Source: Clostridiales bacterium (GTDB taxonomy: Bacteria; Bacillota; Clostridia; Christensenellales; Pumilibacteraceae). From it: a stretch of DNA of 64,000 bases. The notes beneath the pieces were generated by a model. It was not told the origin of the DNA, searched no databases, and saw only the letters and a list, made by a program, of their open reading frames with translations. Below, piece after piece: positions 39,167-48,225 of the stretch (position 1 is its first letter; the number at the start of each line of letters is the position of its first letter). The stretch is from contig JAAVHP010000004.1 of NCBI GenBank assembly GCA_014799665.1, positions 248,001 to 312,000 on the forward strand. The letters are read 5' to 3'. A program made the position numbers and the translations under genes.

Positions 39167-40663
39167 ATGCTGTATCAAAAAAAGATGCTTATATTAAGCG
39201 GCGACGGTAAGGGCGTCGTCCTCGTCGAAAAGAGTGCGGGCGGCGCTATGTTCTCGCTGCGCACGTTCGACCTTCGCGCGTATTCCGCGCCGCTCAAAGT
39301 CGGGATAGTCACCAAAACGCACGTAGTGGTGCGCGACCTTCCCGCGGGCGACGATCCCGCGCTGGCGTTCTCGCTCGACGTGGGCGATATTACCGAACTG
39401 CATTTTGCCGTGTTCGACGACGGCTTGCGCTTGTACGGCACCAACGCCAAGCGTATGTGGGAAGCCAATCTTATGGACCTTCTCGCACGGCACGACCACC
39501 GTCCGCCGCCGGTCGCGAGTAAACCCACGCCTGCCGCGCTTCCGCCGCTCAGCCCCAAGCCCGAGGTCTTGCCCATGCCCGACGGTACGGGCATTCCGCA
39601 GTCGCGGCTTTCGCTGTACGGCGACGAAGCGATAGCCGAAGCGGACTTCTATACCACGCTCGACCTGTCGGCGCGTATGCCCGTAGTCGATAAATTTCTC
39701 GACACCCCGCGCGTGCTCGACGACCGCATTGCGCCGCGTATTGAGCCACGCGTTGTCGAACCGCCGAAAGCCGAACCCGAGCCCGAGCAAGTAGTCGAAG
39801 AAAGCCCGACCGTAGAAGCGGCAGTCGTAACCGAAAAAGAAATAGAGGAGAGCGAGGAAGAAGAAATCGAAATTCGCTCTATGCAAGAACCAGAAGAAGC
39901 GGACGAACCGCTCGAACCGCAAGCGAAAAACGAGGTAGCCGAACAACCTGTCGAAGAAGAAAAAGTCGAGCAGCAAATCGATATATTCGACACTCTGCCC
40001 GACGATATAGAGGAGTACACCCCGCCCGTCGCGGAGCGAAAAGAGGAAGAACCGCAAAAGCCCGAGCAATATACTTTTGAGCGGCCGATCGATACCCAGC
40101 CTATGAACGAACAACCGACCGCGCAAAAGGTTACGCCTATAAAAGAGCAGGAGAAAGAAAGCGAACCGACTGCGCCCGAAGCAATGGCGGAAGCGGCGGC
40201 GGTAAATGCGGAAATTCAGGTGACGGCGGAGAGCGCGTCTATGCCGTGGGAAAGGGAAGCGATATGGCTAAAAAAGCGCGCGCACCGCACGCCCGTAGTT
40301 AGTAGACGGGAAGTAAAGCCGATAAAACCCTCCGAGCAGGTCAAAAGGTTGAGAGAGTGCGCGTTCTTCGAGCGCGTTCGTGCCGACGTTCAAACGCTTT
40401 TCTCGGGCGCACCCAAGGACGACGAGCTCAATAAGCTCTTACCCGATTTGGAATGGGTAAAGGTCGATTTCGACGGCAAGCGAATATCGGTCGGTAGAAG
40501 CGGCAACGTCGCGCTGTGCTACGCCATTGCGGGCAGCTACGACAAAGTGTCGCCGCTCGGCAACGAGGCACAATGGCTTCCCCGAGACCGTAATATGCCG
40601 ACGGGTAAGGGCTATTGGCTGATTTTCCAAAACATGGTAACAGGCGAGATCATAGAGGGATAA
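39167..40663 (+). CDS. hypothetical protein with split ordered domains and an acidic Pro/Glu linker
   Basis: 498 aa from ATG 39,167 (AGGTGA 6-9 nt upstream; GTG 39,158 is the alternative). Residues 1-110 form a beta-rich domain (KMLILSGDGKGVVLVEKSAG, RLYGTNAKRMWEANLMDLL). Residues 120-400 are a low-complexity linker rich in Pro, Glu and Lys. The last 100 residues form a second ordered domain (FFERVRADVQTLFSGAPKDD, WVKVDFDGKRISVGRSGNVA, then GYWLIFQNMVTGEIIEG). No signal peptide or membrane segment. I do not recognise the family. It is the last chromosomal gene before the prophage. Confidence 0.6.
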   Translation: MLYQKKMLILSGDGKGVVLVEKSAGGAMFSLRTFDLRAYSAPLKVGIVTKTHVVVRDLPAGDDPALAFSLDVGDITELHFAVFDDGLRLYGTNAKRMWEANLMDLLARHDHRPPPVASKPTPAALPPLSPKPEVLPMPDGTGIPQSRLSLYGDEAIAEADFYTTLDLSARMPVVDKFLDTPRVLDDRIAPRIEPRVVEPPKAEPEPEQVVEESPTVEAAVVTEKEIEESEEEEIEIRSMQEPEEADEPLEPQAKNEVAEQPVEEEKVEQQIDIFDTLPDDIEEYTPPVAERKEEEPQKPEQYTFERPIDTQPMNEQPTAQKVTPIKEQEKESEPTAPEAMAEAAAVNAEIQVTAESASMPWEREAIWLKKRAHRTPVVSRREVKPIKPSEQVKRLRECAFFERVRADVQTLFSGAPKDDELNKLLPDLEWVKVDFDGKRISVGRSGNVALCYAIAGSYDKVSPLGNEAQWLPRDRNMPTGKGYWLIFQNMVTGEIIEG

Positions 40664-40682
40664 AACAAGTTTATCTAAAAGT

Positions 40683-40714
40683 AAAACCCCCGTGGAAATA
40701 TTCACGGGGGTTTT
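40683..40714. terminator. terminator abutting the left attachment repeat
   Basis: AAAACCCCCGTG / CACGGGGGTTTT perfect stem. Its final GTTTT is the first part of the 49-bp attL repeat. Confidence 0.8.
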
Positions 40715-40758
40715 GGAGCTACTGGGCGGACTCGAACCGCCGACCTGCTGATTACGAA
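40710..40758. repeat. attL: 49-bp direct repeat of the tRNA-Thr 3' half
   Basis: It begins GTTTTGGAGCTACTGGGCGG and ends CTGCTGATTACGAA, identical over 49 bp to 53,289-53,337. It contains the tRNA-Thr sequence from the anticodon loop to CCA but lacks the 5' half, so it is the left end of an integrated element. Confidence 0.93.
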
Positions 40759-40862
40759 CGGTCCGAAGCAAATAGAATTCTATTATAAATCTACAAGATA
40801 TAGTGGTTACAGGTAAAAATAAAATCAAAATATAAATCATACCCATTGCATACCCAAACCAC

Positions 40863-42161
40863 TCAATCATTACGTTCTTCCTCGTCCTTAGCAATCTCGT
40901 TAAGATAACGTTGAATATTCCGTCGGCTTATCGCCGTTATACGATTGCTTTTAACATCGGTATAGAGCTCGTCTATATCGTAACCGTAATTTTCCTGCGG
41001 CTCTTCCAACCGACGAAGCCGAGCAATCACCTTTGCGTATTCCAAAGCACATTCTTCGTCTATATCGTCGTCCTCGGCAAGTTTATATAATATGCCGTAG
41101 CCCTGCATGACACGTCGACGATAAAGCGCATAGTATAAAGTCTTGAACTGCGGATACGATAAATACGGCTCGCCGTCTTTCGTGAGCTTAGTAACGTACT
41201 TAAATACTTCGTGCCACTCGTCATTATCCACTTCGTCAAGAGTACAGCTATAACCCTCGGGAACGCCGGCAATGCTATCGAGCACGACTTTTTGACCATG
41301 AAGGCAAAGCCACCATATCTTTTGTATTAAAATTTCAAGATTGGAAAAATGTCGTTTAAGAACGCCGTGGTCGTAGCTGAAACAATTAACAATATCTTTG
41401 CGGACGGGTAGGTCCTTTGCAAGTAACAAAGCACAGTGAATATGCGGGTGATAGTCCGCCGGGTTAGCAACTATTTCAAGCCCACGGACCGCACCGACAT
41501 AACCATATTGCTTAAAGTCAACGCCTTTAATTTTCGCATCGCCGCTGAAATAACGAATAAGCTTCTTAAACGAACGGTACATTATATCGAGCGTACTATT
41601 AAGCTTCACGCCGGGAACGTTGGGAACGGTAAGAACGAGATGATAGAGATCGTAAGTTTCGCGCAGCTCGTCAAAGACCGGGGTAAACCGTTTGAGCCGT
41701 GAAGCTTGTTTAAGGTGCTGGCAATTTATGCAAAACTTATCATGGCAGAGTAACACGGTTTTCACGTCAAACACTTGTTGCATTATGTAATGATCGCCGA
41801 ACCAAGACTTATGGCAATGGGCAACGCGCTCGGCTTCGGCTTCATATTGAGCGAGACCCGTTTCTTCATGAAGTCTTAAATAGTAATCAGCATAAAGCTC
41901 ATTATGATAACGGTTGCCCCAAACGTTACCGACATAATCTTCTGTAAGTTGAAGCACTTCCGGTATATCCGCACCGTTATCAAACTCGGTAGCTCGATTA
42001 GCTTTTGAACGCAATTCCTGCGCCGCCCGTTGCTTTTCGGTTTTCTTTTTAATGCCTAATTCTAAATCGCGTTTTCTTATGCTCGAACCAAGCGATTTAA
42101 TATTTATAGCATTTTTTACTTTTTGCCGTTCCCGGCTTAAAGCGTCATCCCAATCGTTCAT
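40863..42161 (-). CDS. rolling-circle replication initiator (Rep_1-like, HUH endonuclease)
   Basis: About 432 aa. The segment YDLYHLVLTVPNVPGVKL precedes the metal-binding HUH motif in ADYHPHIHCALLLAKD (about residues 233-248), and a likely catalytic tyrosine lies in EVFKYVTKLTKDGEP (about 325). A Cys cluster (LLCHDKFCINCQHLKQAS, about 140-157) is typical of Rep_1 proteins. It nicks the double-strand origin to start single-strand replication of the phage or plasmid. I chose ATG 42,161 because GGAG stands 5 nt before it; ATG 42,179 is the alternative. The 640-bp non-coding region just upstream is the probable origin. Confidence 0.85.
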   Translation of the reverse strand: MNDWDDALSRERQKVKNAINIKSLGSSIRKRDLELGIKKKTEKQRAAQELRSKANRATEFDNGADIPEVLQLTEDYVGNVWGNRYHNELYADYYLRLHEETGLAQYEAEAERVAHCHKSWFGDHYIMQQVFDVKTVLLCHDKFCINCQHLKQASRLKRFTPVFDELRETYDLYHLVLTVPNVPGVKLNSTLDIMYRSFKKLIRYFSGDAKIKGVDFKQYGYVGAVRGLEIVANPADYHPHIHCALLLAKDLPVRKDIVNCFSYDHGVLKRHFSNLEILIQKIWWLCLHGQKVVLDSIAGVPEGYSCTLDEVDNDEWHEVFKYVTKLTKDGEPYLSYPQFKTLYYALYRRRVMQGYGILYKLAEDDDIDEECALEYAKVIARLRRLEEPQENYGYDIDELYTDVKSNRITAISRRNIQRYLNEIAKDEEERND

Positions 42162-42179
42162 AACCTCTCCGTAAATCAT

Positions 42180-42819
42180 GCGTGGGAACTTAATTCTAAT
42201 ATATCAAGAGGTTCGGACTCGCGGCGCTGGCGCGCCGCGGCCGAACCTGTTGCGTCCCAGCCCGCGCACGGGGGCAAGCCTACCGTGCGCGGACTGGGAC
42301 TATTTGTTTTTTTATTGCGGCTTCGCCGCATTGATCGAGCGCTACCGTTCGTTCGGCTCGGCGGCATTTCGTGGACTTGCCGAGTTGCGAACAATTGGTC
42401 AAAAGTCTCGCAGGCTCAACTTTCGAACAATTGGTCACAACTCAGCAAGTCGTCACCTCGTGGACGAGGTGGACAAGGGGCACGCTAAGGCGTGCGGATT
42501 AAAAGAGAGCTACGCCAACGCCCGGGGAGTTCTTGTCTGAGAGAATTTATTCCGGGTTTCGGCAGCAAGCTCGGCAGTTCGATTCGACCGAGCCATTTGT
42601 TCGGCTGCGCTTATAAGTTGACAAGAGGGTGTACGGGTGATTCGGCGTAGGGTCGCGCTTTTGGTGTCGGCTGCCGTTCTTGTTTCCGTATCCCGTCACG
42701 GCGCACCGTCCTCATTCTTGCGGCGGCGCGGCTGTTTCGCTCATCCCGTCACGCTCCGTCGGTTCGGCAGGCGCGGAAGATTGATCACGTTCGACGGCGC
42801 AGCTTGTTAGCTTCGATTC
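42180..42819. other. non-coding origin-type region of the prophage
   Basis: These 640 bp have no convincing gene but strong structure. A long hairpin has arms GTCCCAG-CC-CGCGCACGG and CCGTGCGCG-GA-CTGGGAC (42,254-42,300), followed by a T-run. Next come TGCGGCTTCGCCGCA (42,316-42,330), two direct repeats of CGAACAATTGGTCA (42,388-42,401; 42,424-42,437), and a CACCTCGTGGACGAGGTG hairpin (about 42,453-42,470). Near 42,796 lies GGCGCAGCTTGTT, which recurs near 48,653. The layout suggests double- and single-strand origins and possibly a packaging signal, upstream of rep. Confidence 0.6.
42388..42437. repeat. iteron-like direct repeats
   Basis: CGAACAATTGGTCA occurs twice, 36 bp apart start to start, each with an internal CAATTG palindrome. 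These are candidate Rep-binding sites. Confidence 0.5.
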
Positions 42820-43194
42820 TTAGCTCTGATCGTTAATACCGTTCGTTGACCCCGGTTCTTCGACCGGTTTGTCCGTAACTAACGGATTAGCATTCAGGAT
42901 ATCCGGAGAAAACTCCGAGGGTACAGGCAATTGAATAGATTGTATGACAAGTTTCGGCTTGAAAAGATTAAAGAAAAAGTTCGCAAGCCGCGAAAGCGGT
43001 TTGAGATTCTTTTGATACTTCTTATTTTCCTTGATAAGTATCTTGCGAATTTTCTTATAATCATTAAAAATATTTGCGCGTATCTTGTTCGCGTAATCAA
43101 TAGGAAGATAATCGGCAGTGTTATTAAAACACTCATAACTTTCAAAAATACGACGATCCAATTCATCGCCGAGATCTAAAATGTGGAAATTCAT
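42820..43194 (-). CDS. hypothetical phage protein downstream of Zot
   Basis: 124 aa. The start overlaps the Zot stop as ATGA, so expression is coupled. The N-terminal half is helical (ILDLGDELDRRIFESYECFN, YLPIDYANKIRANIFNDYKK), the middle is very basic (KILIKENKKYQKNLKPLSRL), and the C-terminus is Pro-rich. A short hydrophobic stretch (LANFFFNLFKPKLVI) is not a convincing membrane helix. I do not recognise it; an assembly partner of the Zot-like ATPase is plausible from coupling alone. Confidence 0.55.
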   Translation of the reverse strand: MNFHILDLGDELDRRIFESYECFNNTADYLPIDYANKIRANIFNDYKKIRKILIKENKKYQKNLKPLSRLANFFFNLFKPKLVIQSIQLPVPSEFSPDILNANPLVTDKPVEEPGSTNGINDQS

Positions 43195-44027
43195 GCGGCA
43201 ATTGCTCCTTTACTTGTGCTTGTTTTATAAAAACCCTTAGGAAGTTCGTCGTCGAACTCTTCGAGGAATTTAATATAACCTTGTATGCTTTCTTCGGTCG
43301 GTTCGGCAGACTGATAATCAATATCTTTGTCGAACTTCCCTTGATAAAACTTCGGTTTACAGCTTTGACTGTCATAACAGCGAAAAACGTTATAATCGAA
43401 AGTAAAAATTTCTTCGGTATAGCAATCTTTGTCTTTCCGTCCGCTACTCATATAACAGTCAAACATTTGGCTGTTAGATATCTTCCGGATAAGCCATTCT
43501 AAGCGGCACGGGTGCCCGAAACAGTCATAATCGATATAAAGCTCGACTATCTCGGTAAATCTTGCCAGCTCACGAATATTGACGTCTATAAGCATGGGCC
43601 GTTGAGTATCCAACCAAATATCCAAATTATTATGACCATGCTGTTCATACCAACGACTTTGCCAATCCGGATAATTACGGCTCATACGGCTATTAAGATA
43701 CTTTTGAGCTTCCGTAATGAAGATAGCTTCAAACGGAATATTAAAATGCGTTTCTACAAAAGGATTGTCAAAGCCCAGCCGATACGGATTAATTCGTCGG
43801 CTGAGCAAAGGCGTATAGCAAAACTTTCTAAGCGTTATATCGTAATTTGCGGCAACGCAATGCTCGGGGATAGTTTGAATATTAGTAAAACCGCTTGCGA
43901 TTTTGCCTAAAAGCTCGTTTTGCATTAGGCAAGTACGCTGACGATCAAATGCAATTTGACACGCCTGAGCAGTCAAATAACACGTTTTTCCGGTCCGCGG
44001 CGGCGCAAATACTATTTCTATCGCCAT
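43191..44027 (-). CDS. Zot/pI-like morphogenesis ATPase
   Basis: 278 aa. The P-loop is at the very N-terminus, IEIVFAPPRTGKTCYLTAQA (residues 3-22). Walker B is AIFITEAQKYLNSRMSR (about 104-120), followed by RWYEQHGHNNLDIWLDTQRP, a sensor-like segment. This order (N-terminal GxxxxGK[ST], hhhhEAQ or DEAQ about 100 residues later, then HGHxx..D..xxTQ) is the Zot domain hallmark of filamentous-phage gene I proteins, which power virion extrusion. No C-terminal membrane helix is evident, which differs from Gram-negative inoviruses. The gene lies 3 bp after a secreted-protein gene and is coupled to the next. Confidence 0.82.
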   Translation of the reverse strand: MAIEIVFAPPRTGKTCYLTAQACQIAFDRQRTCLMQNELLGKIASGFTNIQTIPEHCVAANYDITLRKFCYTPLLSRRINPYRLGFDNPFVETHFNIPFEAIFITEAQKYLNSRMSRNYPDWQSRWYEQHGHNNLDIWLDTQRPMLIDVNIRELARFTEIVELYIDYDCFGHPCRLEWLIRKISNSQMFDCYMSSGRKDKDCYTEEIFTFDYNVFRCYDSQSCKPKFYQGKFDKDIDYQSAEPTEESIQGYIKFLEEFDDELPKGFYKTSTSKGAIAA

Positions 44028-44030
44028 AGC

Positions 44031-45356
44031 TTATTCCTTCTTAAATAACGCCACTATAAGCCGTACAGGCGCGCTGATGAGCCACCATAGCCCCTTAAAC
44101 AGCAAGACGAATAAATGTCCTATCGCGGTGAATATAAGCGGCAGGAAAGGCGAGAGAATGATTATAGCAATAACACCGACCACGGCAATAACGAGCCAAT
44201 GCCAATATTTCTTAAACCAAGCCTTTACGCTTTCCCACCAATCCTTGAAAGACCAATCTTCTATTACGTTATCAATATTTGTTCCGCTTGATTGCTTATC
44301 AGATACAACGCCGACATTATACGTTTTGCCGTCGCGGACATAATTCAAGCGAAGAATAGTAGTATCAGTGGCCCTATACTCCAAAGGAAGCGGTTTAACC
44401 CAAGGTCCGCCGTCGTTCGAATATAAATTATGAAAACGAATAACCCATTTCTTTGTTTTAAGAATATCTTTTGTTTCGTCGTTTAAATTTTCCGCTTTAA
44501 CAAAATCGTCTTTTGATTGAATATCTTTCCACGTATGAGTTTGAGCAAACCAAGACCAACCGACTTTGGCAGAAGCTTCGCCCTCGGCAGTAATCGTTAC
44601 CGTTTGATAGGGTACAATTTCATATATTGCTCCCGTAGTAATATGCTCGCCGATTATACCATAACTAATATCCGCTTCGTAAATGTCGTCCATGCGAATA
44701 TCTGTATCGAAAGCAATATAAAAGGACGTAGTGCCTTCATCAAGAAACATTCCGGGATTGCCATAGTAAATTTGTCCAACGTATTGGGAAGTAACGACAA
44801 TAGAAGCATTTTCCTGCATAGTATAGCTTACTTGTCCATTGACAGTTGTCGCCGTCCATAATTGCTTAACGGCGAAAGAAATATAGCCGCCTATATTCTC
44901 ACCGTCGAGTTCGCCGTCATAATCTTTATCATACTTACGATATAACGCCGGGATATCATAATAACGCAAGGCATCGGGTTTAAGCTCTAAACCATCAACG
45001 GCATATCTAAATACCGTATCAGTATAAGCAACACGATCCGTTAAGAAATAATCTTGCCATATCGCATTTTCAGATATAGATTGCGAAAGTCGAATTTGCA
45101 ATGAGAATGTTTCAGCGCCACTCGGTTGATAGACATACACATAAAGCTTTCCCGTCTCACTCTCGGCTATTTGAATTAGTTTCAACGAATGATCATTTTC
45201 ATTAAAAGAGTAATCCGCCTCGTTAAACTCAAAATCTCTTACGGTATCCGCACTTACAATAGCCGACGGCAGCAGTGTGACCCAGCTCATTATTAAAAAC
45301 AGTATCGCCAAAAGAATGAGCATAACGCTCTTTCGGCGTTGATTGATTTTATTCAT
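44031..45356 (-). CDS. secreted single-pass phage protein (possible adsorption or minor coat protein)
   Basis: 441 aa. N-terminal signal (SVMLILLAILFLIMSWVTLL, then ASA-type cleavage after IVSADT). A large beta-rich extracytoplasmic region follows (about residues 40-370). A C-terminal hydrophobic block, WLVIAVVGVIAIIILSPFLP then LIFTAIGHLFVLLFKGLWWL, ends in a basic tail (ALFKKE). The position immediately before the Zot gene and the topology match gene III/VI-type minor virion proteins. No homology-based name can be given. Confidence 0.6.
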   Translation of the reverse strand: MNKINQRRKSVMLILLAILFLIMSWVTLLPSAIVSADTVRDFEFNEADYSFNENDHSLKLIQIAESETGKLYVYVYQPSGAETFSLQIRLSQSISENAIWQDYFLTDRVAYTDTVFRYAVDGLELKPDALRYYDIPALYRKYDKDYDGELDGENIGGYISFAVKQLWTATTVNGQVSYTMQENASIVVTSQYVGQIYYGNPGMFLDEGTTSFYIAFDTDIRMDDIYEADISYGIIGEHITTGAIYEIVPYQTVTITAEGEASAKVGWSWFAQTHTWKDIQSKDDFVKAENLNDETKDILKTKKWVIRFHNLYSNDGGPWVKPLPLEYRATDTTILRLNYVRDGKTYNVGVVSDKQSSGTNIDNVIEDWSFKDWWESVKAWFKKYWHWLVIAVVGVIAIIILSPFLPLIFTAIGHLFVLLFKGLWWLISAPVRLIVALFKKE

Positions 45357-45358
45357 TA

Positions 45359-45670
45359 CTATTTACCGTCCTTTTTCTCAATAGCGAAATACGCAACGGT
45401 CTTTTTATTGCGTTTACCGTTATCATCATAGAAATGTTCTACGATTTGTTTCTTTGCCGTTTGGTTAAGTTCGTTTATGTCGCCCTTATATGTCGGCTTT
45501 TGACCTCTAACAGTAGAAACGATCATGTTCGGCATATTCAAATCTACTTTGCCGACGAACGAATATTTAGGATTTAAGCGATACTTGCCGTTCTTTCCCT
45601 TTACCCAAGCTTCTTCGGCAGAGACCAAACGAACGCCCTTTTTACCTAAATTGTAATTTACACTTGACAT
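45359..45670 (-). CDS. small hypothetical phage protein
   Basis: 103 aa, basic, soluble, beta-rich (KGKNGKYRLNPKYSFVGKVD, MIVSTVRGQKPTYKGDINEL). AAGGAGAAT lies upstream of ATG, and the gene is followed after 2 bp by the 441-aa secreted protein gene. There is no membrane segment, so it is not a conventional inovirus coat protein. A DNA-binding or scaffold role is possible but unproven. Confidence 0.55.
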   Translation of the reverse strand: MSSVNYNLGKKGVRLVSAEEAWVKGKNGKYRLNPKYSFVGKVDLNMPNMIVSTVRGQKPTYKGDINELNQTAKKQIVEHFYDDNGKRNKKTVAYFAIEKKDGK

Positions 45671-45870
45671 TTGTAATTCTCCTTGCTATAATGATTAAGC
45701 CATCGCCCCTACAAACAGGGGAGCTACGGTGAACTCGCGTAGACAGGGAAGAACATAGGCTTTTAGTGTAGACTTCCCCAACCGTCCGTTTATCGGGCGG
45801 TTATTTTTATGCCGCAAAACACTTTTAGGTCGAGAGCCTTAACCCTCGACCTAATGCGTAATTATTCGTT
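45671..45870. other. prophage spacer with two hairpins
   Basis: A terminator-like stem AACCG-CCG / CGGGCGGTT followed by T's (about 45,779-45,806) and the stem AGGTCGAG / CTCGACCT (about 45,828-45,853). No coat-protein-like ORF is seen in any frame. Confidence 0.6.
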
Positions 45871-47415
45871 CTAAGCCTTCTTCTTTTTCTTTACGATTAC
45901 CGCGGCTATCCCGCCGATTATAAGCAAGCCGCCGAAAACGAAGCAGGGAATAAGGACCTTCCACTTATTCAGTCCCCACCAAGAAGTCGGGCGTTCCTCG
46001 ACCGCTTTATCGCTTAATCGGGCATAGATAGTCATGTCGCCGCTTATAACGTCGGTGTCTTGGACTTTGCTCGAAAAGCCGCTGTCGTAGTACCAACCGC
46101 CGAACTCGCGCCCGTCGAGCTCGACATCGTAAAGGTAGTCTTTAACGTTGCTACCATACGGCACGAACTTAGTTACGACGTCGCCGTCGACATTGTAAGT
46201 GAGCGCGACAACCTGAGTTATAATGTTTGCGGCGTTATATGCCGAGATCATTGCGGTCCTGCCTTCGGTCATTGCGGTTTCGCCAAGATTGCCGAGAGCC
46301 CGGACACGCACGGTATGTTCGCCTTCGCCGAGCGCGTTAATATCGAAAGTGTACGAAGTCGTATCGACAAAAGCTTTCTTCTCGCTACCTTTCTCGGTCC
46401 AGAACACGCCGTACTTCGTCGCACCGTCTACGCTATCCCACGTAAGCGTTCCGGCGTTGTATGTAAAGTTAGTCGGGGCGGGTAGGTGAGTTACGGAAAA
46501 TGTATTGAAATTCCAGAACGTTCGAGTGAAAGCCGATACTTTTTTTGTTTCGGTCGAAGGTTTATAAAAATCGTACGCAAAACTGATATAATAACGATCC
46601 AACGAAGTTGTGATCGTGCCGGACAGCGACAACAAATCTACGGATATGTATCCGTCGGCATACGTAACGTAAGAAGCGCCTTTAAGATTTAGGATAGAAT
46701 CGCCGAAAACCATAGAGCTACCTGCGCCGCCTATTCTATCTGAACTGCATACATTGAGTTGATAATATCCGCCGTTATAGAAATCTTCGGCGCATTTTAC
46801 TTTGTAAGTAGTATTCGTAAATTCGGTCGTAATCTCGCTTACGTTAGAAATAACAAGGTCCGTCGAGTCATTCGAGTCGACGTAGCCGTCCTTATTTACG
46901 TTTCGAGCATATATAGTACCGTAAGAAGTATTTAAGGTATTCAATTTCTCACGGATAGTCGAAAGCGGGATATATGCATAATACGTTGAACCGTCAAGAG
47001 TAAAATCTTTTTCGGTAAAAGAAGCTAACGTATAATGATTGCCGCCGGAAGGATCCAAAAATACATTAACAGTGCCGACCGCAAAACTGGATTTAGACAA
47101 TTGAACACTTAGTTTATCCGTAGCATAAAAAGCGGTTAAACTAGGCGTTGGCAGTTTTGTAGTAGCGAACATAGTGCTGCCGTCGGGGCTATCCGTTATG
47201 ATCTCATGATCGACTTCGGTCGAGCTTGTCCGGACACGCGCGGCGGTATCTTCGACTTCGACGGGAGCGGAAATACCTTGCCCCCAACCGCCAAACCACT
47301 CGGCGGCGTTCCAGTTCTCGAACCCGCTCGTTGCCCATGCCAACGCACCCAACGCCGCCAATAAGAACGTTACGGCGATTATGAAAGCTACAAGCTTCCT
47401 ATTAGTCCTTGTCAT
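45871..47415 (-). CDS. secreted surface or virion protein with FnIII and InlB-type repeat
   Basis: 514 aa. Signal peptide (KLVAFIIAVTFLLAALGALA). A long beta-rich region follows, then a fibronectin-III-like domain (TNFTYNAGTLTWDSVDGATK ... GEHTVRVRALG, about residues 325-380) and a Listeria-Bacteroides-type repeat (GREFGGWYYDSGFSS ... GDMTIYARL, about 425-465). The C-terminal membrane helix is WKVLIPCFVFGGLLIIGGIA, then VKKKKKA. FnIII and InlB repeats suggest binding to host surface polymers, fitting a phage attachment protein or a lysogenic-conversion surface protein. The SD-bearing upstream region is short. Confidence 0.65.
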   Translation of the reverse strand: MTRTNRKLVAFIIAVTFLLAALGALAWATSGFENWNAAEWFGGWGQGISAPVEVEDTAARVRTSSTEVDHEIITDSPDGSTMFATTKLPTPSLTAFYATDKLSVQLSKSSFAVGTVNVFLDPSGGNHYTLASFTEKDFTLDGSTYYAYIPLSTIREKLNTLNTSYGTIYARNVNKDGYVDSNDSTDLVISNVSEITTEFTNTTYKVKCAEDFYNGGYYQLNVCSSDRIGGAGSSMVFGDSILNLKGASYVTYADGYISVDLLSLSGTITTSLDRYYISFAYDFYKPSTETKKVSAFTRTFWNFNTFSVTHLPAPTNFTYNAGTLTWDSVDGATKYGVFWTEKGSEKKAFVDTTSYTFDINALGEGEHTVRVRALGNLGETAMTEGRTAMISAYNAANIITQVVALTYNVDGDVVTKFVPYGSNVKDYLYDVELDGREFGGWYYDSGFSSKVQDTDVISGDMTIYARLSDKAVEERPTSWWGLNKWKVLIPCFVFGGLLIIGGIAAVIVKKKKKA

Positions 47416-47538
47416 ACTTTTACTCCTTTACCGCTTCTCGGCATACGGTACGCCGTAGTTTGCTAAGACAAGGCGCGACAACGCTTAAAACGTTATCACG
47501 CTTTGTTTCGCTCGAATTTCACGAGCTCATCGGTTAGC

Positions 47539-48012
47539 TTAATCGTCGGCTTCTTCCGGTTCTTCTTCCAAAACCTCGGTTATACCGAAAGCCTTTTTGC
47601 AAAGGTCCTTGAAAACCGCCTGATCTTCCTCAGCACGAATTTCAAACTCGATTTCGCGATTATCGTTGAACGGAGATTTACCGACAATTCCGAAATAACG
47701 AGTAATTTTCTTCGTCTTTTTGCTCTTATAAGAAAGCACTTTGATTTGACCCGGGAATTCGATTTCGGGCGCAGTACGCAAAGCTTTTTTTGCATAGAAC
47801 TTAAAAAGCCCTAAATCGTTCTTCCACTTGGGAACGATTTTTATATTGGTAAAATCCTCGTCACCAAACGGATCGGGAAGAACGACGGCAACGAAATCGA
47901 CACTTTCTTTTGTGTCTTTCTTTTCGTAACTGTCAATCAATGTTACTGCGGTGAGATCAATCGTCTTGTTTTGGAACTCGGGACGACTAAGCACTTCTGT
48001 TAATTTTGCCAT
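47539..48012 (-). CDS. possible phage ssDNA-binding protein
   Basis: 157 aa, acidic C-terminus (EVLEEEPEEADD), as found in many single-strand-binding proteins. The body is beta-rich with positively charged patches (KIVPKWKNDLGLFKFYAKKA, VLSYKSKKTKKITRYFGIVG). It begins AKLTEVLSRPEFQNKTIDLT. Position among early genes, size and the acidic tail suggest a gene-V-like role coating replicated single-stranded DNA. Sequence evidence for an OB-fold is not decisive. Confidence 0.45.
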   Translation of the reverse strand: MAKLTEVLSRPEFQNKTIDLTAVTLIDSYEKKDTKESVDFVAVVLPDPFGDEDFTNIKIVPKWKNDLGLFKFYAKKALRTAPEIEFPGQIKVLSYKSKKTKKITRYFGIVGKSPFNDNREIEFEIRAEEDQAVFKDLCKKAFGITEVLEEEPEEADD

Positions 48013-48225
48013 GGTTTACTCCTTTTTCACTTGGAATTATCTTAGCCCCAAGCGGCTATTTTTTCATTTGACCGTCAAGCCGTTATCCCAGCTATGTATT
48101 TACTATCGAGCCCGAAGCTCGTTATAGCCGTCGCCCCGAAGTTCGCCTATTGTCCAAGAGTGGCAACCGCGGGGCGCTTTTAAGAAGATGAGGCCGTTTA
48201 AGGGCGATACCACACCCCACGAGAA
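48013..48225. other. prophage spacer
   Basis: This 213-bp stretch holds a CGCCCCG ... CGGGGCG inverted repeat (about 48,142-48,177) and no convincing gene. Confidence 0.5.

Noticed and set aside
41436..41702. Plus-strand ORF inside rep
   Set aside because: It is the antisense of the HUH-containing Rep gene, with no start signals.
42388..42470. Possible CRISPR array
   Set aside because: There are only two 14-bp repeats and no regular spacers. No cas genes are in the window.
42178..42540. 120-codon plus-strand frame upstream of rep
   Set aside because: It spans hairpins and direct repeats, lacks a ribosome-binding site, and its composition is not protein-like. I treat the region as an origin.
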